Origin: a virus
Length of the DNA: 48,837 nucleotides
IMG/VR virus record: IMGVR_UViG_3300030099_002099
Span: 1 to 48,837 of that record
Strand: one strand, 5' to 3'
A program made the position numbers and the translations under genes. Under the pieces are notes generated by a model, which saw only the letters and a list, made by a program, of their open reading frames with translations, was not told the origin of the DNA and ran no database searches. Shown piece after piece: positions 6,644 through 15,300 of this stretch (its first letter is position 1; every line of letters starts with the position of its first letter).

Positions 6644-7190
6644 TTAATTTATTTTTAATATGATTAAACATATCATTTCCTATCTTTTCGCCAAGATCAG
6701 AGTCAGATTTAAAATGAGCTTTACCTATACGCCTACTCATTGATATATCCATGCCTTCTTTTTCGAAGTCAGCTTTGTGTTTAGGATATAGTTTACCTAA
6801 AGCTTTACCTATAGCAACTCCTTGTACAGAGTGACCTGAAGGATATGAAGGCGTCTTCATTGAATCCATAGGTATATCTTTTAGTTTAATACCAAAACCA
6901 CCTGCTAAATGCTTAGGCCTTGGTCTTCCAAAATGTTTTTTTAGCTTTAATATTTTTGGTGCACTTTCAGCTATTATACTATTAACTAGTTTTTTAGGAT
7001 ATGGTACACCGTTTTTAGCAGCTACTTTTTTAAAAGCTGATTGAATATTGTCCTTATCCTTAACAAACTTAGGATCGTCTCTTAAAGCGTTAATTTCTTT
7101 TATTTCTTTTAACGTTGTCAAGGAGTTGTTTGATGGTGGAGTCATTTTTTTATAAACATCCATATCAAATCCAGACAATAAACCTTTCAT
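6636..7190 (-). CDS. PAP2-superfamily acid phosphatase
   Basis: The 184-residue protein carries all three PAP2 phosphatase motifs in order: K-x6-RP (in KLKKHFGRPRP), PSGH (in PSYPSGHS), and SR-x5-H-x3-D (SRRIGKAHFKSD). The two His and the conserved Arg form the phospho-His active site. There are no multiple membrane helices as in lipid phosphatases, and no clear signal peptide, so it looks like the soluble class A acid phosphatase type. Its ATG overlaps the stop of the upstream 46-aa gene, and it overlaps the M15 peptidase gene. Possible substrates are nucleotides, lipid A or undecaprenyl phosphates, or polyphosphate; the sequence cannot tell which. Confidence 0.82.
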   Translation of the reverse strand: MKGLLSGFDMDVYKKMTPPSNNSLTTLKEIKEINALRDDPKFVKDKDNIQSAFKKVAAKNGVPYPKKLVNSIIAESAPKILKLKKHFGRPRPKHLAGGFGIKLKDIPMDSMKTPSYPSGHSVQGVAIGKALGKLYPKHKADFEKEGMDISMSRRIGKAHFKSDSDLGEKIGNDMFNHIKNKLNG

Positions 7191-7330
7191 TACTCTTTTA
7201 TTATCTTTTCAATTTTTTTAGCTTTAGCTTTTATTTCAGCTGCTTTAGCTAAAACTATATCGTCTACCGTAGTTTTACTCCATAGGTAAGTCCATACATC
7301 TATGAAGTATTGTTTAGTTAATTTCCACAT
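7190..7330 (-). CDS. Small Trp-rich/Lys-rich protein (46 aa)
   Basis: An ATG at 7330 (- strand) opens a 46-codon frame ending in a TAA that overlaps the PAP2 ATG (TAATG), a coupling arrangement also used by many other gene pairs here. The N-terminus is aromatic (MWKLTKQYFIDVWTYLW) and the C-terminus is a basic, heptad-like helix (AKAAEIKAKAKKIEKIIKE). This amphipathic pattern suits a peripheral membrane peptide or a small coiled coil. It fills the hole between the thioredoxin-like and PAP2 genes. I do not recognise the family; the coupling makes it likely real. Confidence 0.6.
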   Translation of the reverse strand: MWKLTKQYFIDVWTYLWSKTTVDDIVLAKAAEIKAKAKKIEKIIKE

Positions 7331-7332
7331 AA

Positions 7333-7368
7333 TTATTTACATATACATATTGGGCAAAATGGGCACAT
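7333..7368 (-). CDS. Possible 11-residue Cys-rich leader or micropeptide (MCPFCPICICK)
   Basis: Between the thioredoxin-like gene and the 46-aa gene lies one tiny frame, ATG 7368 to TAA 7333. Four of its eleven residues are cysteine, in two CP repeats. It begins four bases after the upstream stop and ends two bases before the next ATG, exactly filling the gap. It may be a real micropeptide, a translational coupler, or chance; in 36 bases, chance cannot be excluded from one sequence. Confidence 0.25.
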   Translation of the reverse strand: MCPFCPICICK

Positions 7369-7372
7369 AATA

Positions 7373-7783
7373 TTAAAATTTAGAAGCCTTATTAGCCTCG
7401 TTGATTGATTCTTGAATTTCTTCTAGGTCTGCGGGTAATTCAAGATCTAACCCCGCTTTAAATACTGTTTCTTTTATACCACCTTTAAATATAATAATTG
7501 TAGGTGCCATACGTACCTTGTATTTCTTTTTTGCTTCTGGTGCTTTAGATATATCAACTCTGTAATAAACTGCATCTTCTAATTTATCCCAATCAGGAAA
7601 ACAATTAACTTCGTTAAACTTAGCCCAGAACTCTACAACAATTGGCAGTGATTGATCATCTCCAAACGCGTTGTGTTCTTTTATTTTATCCTCAAAATTA
7701 CTATCATCTATCCAGTACTCATCCGGTACGTCTTGTTGACTAAATGATATTAATGGTATTAAAAGTAAAATTAAATATTTCAT
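7373..7783 (-). CDS. Exported thioredoxin-fold protein lacking the CxxC active site
   Basis: A 136-residue protein with an N-terminal signal peptide (MKYLILLLIPLISFSQ, with a Q at the likely mature start, as in Bacteroidetes). The mature part has thioredoxin landmarks: PIVVEFWA at residues 47-54 and the cis-Pro loop RMAPTIIIFKGG with P94. Where thioredoxins have WCGPC, this protein has FNEVNC (N57-E58-V59-N60, then C61). The dithiol is lost and only one Cys remains. It cannot be an ordinary disulfide reductase; a chaperone, binding or mixed-disulfide role is possible. Its start overlaps the stop of the upstream coiled-coil gene by one base, in a run of envelope genes. Confidence 0.72.
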   Translation of the reverse strand: MKYLILLLIPLISFSQQDVPDEYWIDDSNFEDKIKEHNAFGDDQSLPIVVEFWAKFNEVNCFPDWDKLEDAVYYRVDISKAPEAKKKYKVRMAPTIIIFKGGIKETVFKAGLDLELPADLEEIQESINEANKASKF

Positions 7784-8103
7784 TATTTATTTTTTTGTAT
7801 TTCATATAGCCTTTCGTCTATTTTATCTAATTGATCTTTAATATCTTGCACATCTTCTTGAGTATCTATTATTGTCTGACGTATCAACTCGTCTTTTAAA
7901 TCATACTCAACTCTATCAATAACAGGGGCTGGTAATTCTTTAGCGAGAGCTATATCTTGTTTTAAACTAAACCAAACACCAGCTAAAGATATTATAGCAA
8001 ATATAATAGCGCCAATTGTTTTTAAGGATATTTTAAAATCTGATTTACCATCTCCGTCTATATCAATACCCATAGAGGTATTTTCATCTAATTGTTTTGT
8101 CAT
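7783..8103 (-). CDS. Single-pass membrane protein with coiled coil; i-spanin-like candidate
   Basis: A 106-residue protein. Residues 14-22 read DIDGDGKSD, a DxDxDG calcium-loop-like pattern on the N-terminal side. One hydrophobic helix follows (about 29-46, TIGAIIFAIISLAGVWFS), then a long charged helical tail with coiled-coil character (DTQEDVQDIKDQLDKIDER). An inner-membrane anchor with a coiled coil reaching into the periplasm is the plan of i-spanins, and a Pro-rich lipoprotein-like partner lies downstream at 5742. It also resembles membrane-anchored phage accessory proteins of unknown role. It sits between the barrel-like protein (2-base gap) and the thioredoxin-like gene (1-base overlap). 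Confidence 0.5.
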   Translation of the reverse strand: MTKQLDENTSMGIDIDGDGKSDFKISLKTIGAIIFAIISLAGVWFSLKQDIALAKELPAPVIDRVEYDLKDELIRQTIIDTQEDVQDIKDQLDKIDERLYEIQKNK

Positions 8104-8105
8104 GA

Positions 8106-9293
8106 TTATCTAAATGTAAAATTAATTCCAAAGTTTGAGTTAAACATTTCTGAGTCCCAGAATTTAGTATATTCGCCTTCAACAAACAAACCGATTGATT
8201 TGCTAACTTTAACACCAAGTACTAAACCAGCTTGATAGTCACTCCATTGATCTCCATTACCACTCATATGATTCATATTGTGGCCTTGTTCGCTCCAACC
8301 GTTTCTATGTAGATAACTATATTGCTCGTCACCTTTTACATATTTGTGATATGGTAATATCCAGCTGCCATAAGCATGAAGCCAAAAATTATTTTTATAG
8401 TGATAAAAATCCATACCTACTATAGGTGCAATCTCAGCAAAAGGATCTAGCTCAGACCATGCTTCTTGATTAAATCTATTTAATAATCTAGGCATTATAA
8501 GATCTCTAAACTGTTGATCAGTATAAGCTACAATAACTCCTTGATCATTAACCCAATACCAGTCATATATATAATTACCATACTCATCTGTTGATGAATA
8601 ATATATATCATCATATCCATATTCAAAACCTAATGTATACCATGGGTTTGCTGCGTTACCGTCTTCGTCCATTTCATTTAACCATATTTCTACGGGATTA
8701 TAACCATAAGGACGTTCATGTGTCCTATATATTGCACCCGCAGATATACTAAATTTCTTGCCAATAGGTAACCTGGCTCTTAATTCACCAGAAATATATT
8801 TAAAATCTATTTTACCAGTTTCTCTAGCTTCAAACTTAGCTATATGGTAATCACCAGTGTGTCTTACAAATAATCTTTTATTATCAAACTCCCTACCATT
8901 ATGTCTTTCTTTTTCCCAATGCAATAAATATTCTAAACCTTGTACAGCTGATGTAGGCGCTGATAAACCAACTTGTTTTTCTACTTTATTGTTACCTGTC
9001 CAAAAATTACCCGGCTTTACTTCGTAATCAAATCTAGCTAATTTACGTATACCTAAACCATATCTATAATTAAATGGATGGTATTGAGCTCTATCTTCTA
9101 CTTGAGGTATGCCGTAAAAATCATCGGGGTTTGTACGTATGAAGTAGTTCGGTTGTACTGCTTGTGCGTTTTCTATATTACCAGCAGCATAGAACGTACC
9201 GTACTTAAGGAAGTCTTTGTATATTTCTTTCAAGAACTGTGCTTGAACATTGCTAGATATTAGCAATGCTATAATCAATAATAGTTTTTTCAT
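8106..9293 (-). CDS. Secreted, putative outer-membrane beta-barrel protein
   Basis: A 395-residue protein with a clear signal peptide (MKKLLLIIALLISSNVQAQ, cut after AQ). The mature chain is rich in Tyr, Trp and Phe with alternating polar/aromatic strands and turns of Asp/Asn/Gly. Examples are YISGELRARLPIGKKFSISA and the final SIGLFVEGEYTKFW and NFGINFTFR. Strand alternation and an aromatic C-terminal strand fit a host-type outer-membrane barrel of about 12-18 strands. No enzyme motif is seen. A phage-encoded outer-membrane protein could block superinfection, alter permeability, or belong to the lysis programme. It is downstream of the giant internal protein and starts the envelope gene run. 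An exported soluble beta-protein is the alternative. Confidence 0.6.
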   Translation of the reverse strand: MKKLLLIIALLISSNVQAQFLKEIYKDFLKYGTFYAAGNIENAQAVQPNYFIRTNPDDFYGIPQVEDRAQYHPFNYRYGLGIRKLARFDYEVKPGNFWTGNNKVEKQVGLSAPTSAVQGLEYLLHWEKERHNGREFDNKRLFVRHTGDYHIAKFEARETGKIDFKYISGELRARLPIGKKFSISAGAIYRTHERPYGYNPVEIWLNEMDEDGNAANPWYTLGFEYGYDDIYYSSTDEYGNYIYDWYWVNDQGVIVAYTDQQFRDLIMPRLLNRFNQEAWSELDPFAEIAPIVGMDFYHYKNNFWLHAYGSWILPYHKYVKGDEQYSYLHRNGWSEQGHNMNHMSGNGDQWSDYQAGLVLGVKVSKSIGLFVEGEYTKFWDSEMFNSNFGINFTFR

Positions 9294-9329
9294 AGTAAAG
9301 TAGGTTTATTCTTTTATTATCACTTGTTT

Positions 9330-12300
9330 TTACTTTTTCTTAATTCTTTTTTTCTTTATAACTTTCTTGTTACTAGTCTTTTTACTCTTCTTTTTGTTTT
9401 TATTTCTTTTCTTAAGCTCTTCTACATCATAATTTTCAACACCAACATCCCAAGTACTCCAACCTAGCAGTGTAGCTATTCTTTGCCAAGCAGCGTTTCT
9501 TTCATCTAAAGAAGCTCTTACATTATTTATTTTTCTAAATAATCTATCTAACGGTAGGTTTGTTACACCTGATACTACATTACCAACCATTTCATAAGCT
9601 GGATTACCTAAACCAGGACCATACTCTAACATTATATCTTTGTTAAACTTATAAGTTTGTATTGCAGAATATAGTTTTCTTAACTTACTGCCAATTGGCG
9701 GTGATAAATTTAATGCTTCAATTATAGTGTATGTATGATCTCCAGTCCAACCTTTCTTTTCTTGTTCTATAAACTTTATTATAGTATTTTTAACTGTAGA
9801 CACAACAGCTCCGTATAAACCAGAACCTCTTAATATAGTGTCCATCATACCATTAGCTATTCTTTGTGATTTTTTATCAAGGTTTAACTCTTCTTCTTCT
9901 TCGTCATTAGCAAACATAAATCCAAACAAAGCGTTTTGCAACGAAGCAAATACAAAGTTTTGAACTGCACCATAATATAATATCTTACTTATATTTGTTT
10001 TAGCATCACCTCTACCGGCTATTAAATCTCTCATAGCTTTTTTAGTTAACCTCATATACTGCATAGGTGTATTTTGGAAAGCAAGTATGATTCTACCTAA
10101 TGGTCCAGCTTGTTGAGCAGATATTAAATCAGGTCTACTAGACTGTTGAGCTTTTTCTGATGCCTCTGCAAAATCTTCAAAAGCCTGTGCTTCTGCTTCT
10201 GCTTTAGACATACCTTGTTTCATTAAGTCTTTTATTCTGTTTCTATAGAAACTAGCACCACCTATAGCAATAGCAAAACTATCTGCTATTTGAGTAGGTG
10301 TAAAACCTATTTTTAATAAGTATGCTAATACCGCGCTAGCTTTATTTTTAGCTCCAGCCGCAGCGTTAGCAATTTCAGCTTCATTGACATCTGTTTGTAA
10401 ACCTCTACGTCTTTGTTTTAACATTGGTGAGTTAAATATAAACGCAAAGTCTGACCAGAATTGTTTTTGATTAGCAAAAGCTTTAGCTGCATTTAAAGGA
10501 TTATTGTAACTCCAGTTTATAAAGTTTACAGAAGATATTGTTTGTAATATTGCTGATCTCATGTTAAAGAACATTATAGCACCAACAGAGTTATTAACCC
10601 AATTTAACCAAGCATTTATTGTTCTATTTCTACCAAAGTTTCTGTTAGTACCATTTTCCATACGGTATAACATGTCTTGTAAAGCTTCAACATAAGCATC
10701 ACCGTATATAGCTCTTAGTTTATTTAGATTTTTTTGTGAAAATATAATGTTTTTCTTTTCAATAAACTCTTTTAAATATTCTTTTCTTTTAACTTTATCA
10801 ACAGCATCATTCATATCAGAAGCTGTACTACCAGCTATCCAATGTTCAGCTGGTGGTGGGTAACCTTCTTTAAGTCTAGTAATTTTTTGTAGTACATCTG
10901 CAAAAGTTCTTAGATCATCATTTTTAGCAACTAGATTAGCTAAAGCTTGTTGATCTGTTTTAGATATACCAGGTATTTCAATACCTAATTTCGTCCATAT
11001 ATAAACTCTTATTGCTTGGTCAAATGTATAATCTTTATAACCACTCTTTTTACCTAATATCTTTTTAACTTGAGGCATTTGTTTTTTCAAGTTTCTAAAG
11101 TCTTCAGCTATTTTTTGTTTAGCTATATTTATAGCAGCTATAGCTCTTGAAAAAGGTTTCATTAAATGTCTATTAAAAAAGTCTAATTGAGCTTCACCTC
11201 TTTTACCTTTAGCAAGTAAATCATATAGTAACCCAACAAAATCTTCAGCACCTGGTGGTAAAAAATATTTCCACTTAGATCTTACTTTAGAACCTCTTCT
11301 AGCCGATTCAACATTTGAAAACTCTTTAAACGCTTCAACACCAGACTCTTCTTCTATTATTTTATTAAATTCAAAGTCTATATCTTCCATAGAAGCTTTT
11401 GCTTGTTGTACGTCTGATTTAACATCAACAACATCTAAAGCATCTTGTACCGCTTTTACATTTTTATACGCGTCATCAGCAAAATAAAAATCATTATAAC
11501 CTTCAGCTGCTTTACTTATAATCCAATCAGCTTTTGCTTGAGGTCTACCATCTTCTAAACCTGTAATATTTTCAATAGGTATTTCTAAACCTATACCTTT
11601 TAAGAAAGCATGTATTGCATATGCAGCTTCTTGTGGTCTAGCTGTTAATACAAATATATCTTTACTTCCAAACTTATCTTGTCTTTTTAATGCTAGATCT
11701 GCTAGTGGCCCTTTCTTACCATCAATAACTTTATTAAATTCACTAAAATCAAACTTAGCTCCAGCCGCTTCTAAATCAGCAGATTCTTTAGCAAACCTAG
11801 TAGCATCTATTTTCATAGTTTTACCATCTGGCATTGTAACTAGTATTTTACTATTTGTTTTTGCTAATGTGTCATCAAAATCAAATACACTTATGCCTTT
11901 TCTAGGTGCGTCAGTTCTTCTAGCGTTATTTAAAGCATCTTCTTTTAAACTAAACTTTTTGTTTTTTTCTACGTTTTTATTTACTTCTTGTCTTAATTTT
12001 ATATTTTTTTCTCTTTGTTTTATTAAAGTTTCTGCTGGTTTTAAATCAAAAGTAAATACGTTAGCTTGATCAGCTTTAGGTAGTAATCTTATTCTTAAGT
12101 CTTTGAAAGGATTATTTCTACCAAACACATCAACTAAATCTAGTAAAGATTTACTTTCTAACCATTGATCATGATACTCAAGTATGTCATCAAGTTTGCT
12201 ATCAAGTGTAGTATCATCTAAATTTTGAAAACGTAATTCTAATAAATCAAACATAGAAGTAGCGTTATCAGCTAAATGCTCACCTTTCATAGGGCCTTGT

Positions 12301-15300
12301 GGTCCTTCTTTTATTGTTATATATTTTAAACCTGTTAAAGATCTAAAGCCTTTCACAGCATTAGTTTGCATCTGTAACATGTTTATAAAATTAGCATCTG
12401 ATATTTCAGACTTAACTAATTTTTTCATCAAGTATTTAGCTAATATTTTATTATGCACATTAGCATCTGCTATCTCTTGTTCTAGCTTTGCTATTAGTTC
12501 TAATTTTTCAGCTTTACTATCAAGCTCTAATATTTTATTTATCTTAGCCATTAAACCTATTTTAGAGTTCATAGGTCTAACTTTACTTAAGTCTAAATCA
12601 GGTGGCAAGTCATTATTATCTTTTATCTTAGCTTTTATATCTTCAAGAGCTTGATAAAACTCACCTGGTTGACCAGTTGCTTTTTTATTTTTAGCAGGAT
12701 CTAATACTCTATTTATAAAGCCTAATCCATCATAACCTATTACATCTAGAACATTAGCGCCAAAATCCATAGCCAACATAGCCATATCACCAGCAAAGCT
12801 TTGTTTTAAATCTGCATTTGATTTTTTAGTTAAGGCTTTTTTAACTTGTGCTTTTACCTCTGGTGGTATTACTTTTGAATTTTTTACTAGCTTTAAAAAT
12901 CTATAAGTTTCTAATGGTTGTATCAAACCTTCATTGTAAGCATTTCTAACTATCGATGCCATAGCGTTTGTAAACTTATTTGCTAGTCTAGAAACTATAG
13001 TACCATCTTCATTTGTAACATTATCAACACCTTCTTTTATAGCAAGATTAGCTAATTTACCAGTCATGCTTATACCTTTGTCACTTAGTGAAAACTTTTT
13101 ATTTGGATCTCTATTTATTTGTTTAGCAGTTTCTTCAATATAGTTATCTACTTGTTCTACACCTGTAATATCATCTATAGCTTTTCTTTTTTCTAAAACC
13201 TCAGGATCTTTAACAACTTCCATAGTAGCATCAAAAGCAAGCTCTTCTGCTAACGCCTCAGCTAAAGCATCTTTTCTAGTACCTTTTGTAGATGGCTTAA
13301 CATCTTTACCTATAAAATACGATAACCACTCTGATCTACTTATTTTTCTTTTTGTGAATATACCTTTACCAGAAGCATCACCTGTTTCAGCAAATTTTTC
13401 TCTCATCGGTTTACCGTTCTCATCTAGTACTGGTTCCGCAAACTGATTAAATCTTTTGTTTATTATTTCTTGAGATAGAGCTGAGTATATAGCTTCAAAG
13501 TTATCTCTTAAAAACTGTTCCTTAATAGCTCTAGTACCTATTAAGTTGGCCATTGCTGTTTTTAATTCTACTCTAAAAGATTTTTGTAATTCTTTTTTAA
13601 ATTGCTTACTAGTTACTTTAGGTAATCTAGCTCCAAATGTTTTTATAACAGCTGCTTTTATTCTATTATACAAAGGACCTCCTGTTTCAATACCTAACTG
13701 TTCTCTTAATGATGGTTGCTCTTCAACTTGTGGTTGTTCAACTTGTGTATCTTCTGCAGTTATATTTCTAGCTTCAGTAACATCTGTAGTAAATTGTTTA
13801 CCAAATATTCTATCAGCAACTTCTATAGCTCTACTAGATATAAAACTATTTATATAAGCAGCTAAAGGCACACCAGATGTTGGATCGTATTTTAATACCA
13901 TCTCATAAACACCTCTTTTACCAGTTAGTAACTCGTTTACAAAATCATCTTTAAATTCTTTAAACCCAGGTACATCTCTATATTTTTGAGCTATCTTTTC
14001 AGCCATACCTCTATATAGCTCTGTTATTTCAAAAGCACCATCAATACCTTTTTTGTTATATATATCTTGTACTTGATCACTTAAGTTTTCAGCTCTAGAA
14101 GATTTGTTTACCGTCTCTCTTATTTGATCTGTTTTTTCTTTTATTAGTTTACCCTCAGCACCCTCTCTAGCTACAGTAGTAATACCTTTACCAAGCTTAC
14201 CTTTAAGTATACCGTGATTATAATCTTTTATAAAGTTATATACATCTCTACCCGTGTTAAATTTAACTTTAACACCAGCAGCTTGTAATACTCTTCTAAA
14301 CACATCAGCTAGTTTAGTAAATACATTTTCATTAAAAACAATATCACCAGTATTTATAGCATCAGAAAATAGTGTTAATACTTCTTCTGCAGCATTAGCA
14401 GAACTATATTCACCAGCGTTAACAGCATCTTGGTATTGTTTTAATCTAGCTGCAAATTTACTATTTTGTACTTTTGTAGGATTTATTTTCATTAAATACT
14501 CTTGTAATGATTTACCAAGAGCTTTTTGAGTTTCAGGATTATTTTTTACAGACTCAAATAATATAGCATGTAAAAATTCATGGGCAGCTACATTTGTAGC
14601 GCCTTGCTTAGCAGAAGCATCTCTATTTATAATTATAGTTTGAGTGCCATCAGGGTTTTGTAGTATAGTACCTTGATTTTTTGCTTCTTTTTGTAACTCA
14701 GCTAAACTTTGTTTTTTATTTTGAGGTTTTTTATCGTTCTCTCTTTTTAGTATCTCTAAAACCTCTGCTTCATTTTCAGCTGATTCAATAGTAACATCAC
14801 CTTGAAATATTCTTTCAGCTTCTTTTTTTACAGTATCTATTTGTTGGTCTATTTCTTTAGCAACATAAGGCGCTAACACCTCACCTCTTTGTTGATCTAT
14901 TTTATTATACTGATCTTTTAACCTATCTAGTTCTGATTTCTTTTGTTCTTTTGATAAAGACTTGTCAGCATTTATATCATTAGCTTTATTTACTAGATCA
15001 GCTTTATCTTTTTCTATTTTTAGTATTTGAGTTTTTTCTTCTGGTGTTAACTCATCTAATCTTTTTATATCTTTAAGTATAAGATCATTATTCTGAGCAA
15101 CTAAATCTTCTAGCTCTTCTCTATATTTAACTCTTAGATTACTACTTAAATCTGGATTAGTTAAAAATGTTTTTAACTCTTGTATTCTTTTAGCATTTAA
15201 AAATACAGACTGTTTACTTTCATTAGTTCTAAAACCATTCATTAGATTTAAACCAAACACCGGTGATTTATATACAACACCTGACATCCATAAACCACTA

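Noticed and set aside
11869-14529. Several + strand open frames of 66-103 codons opposite the giant internal protein gene
   Set aside because: Their Leu/Ser/Phe-rich products are the usual shadow of an A+T-rich gene rich in Lys, Glu and Ala; no motif or independent leader.
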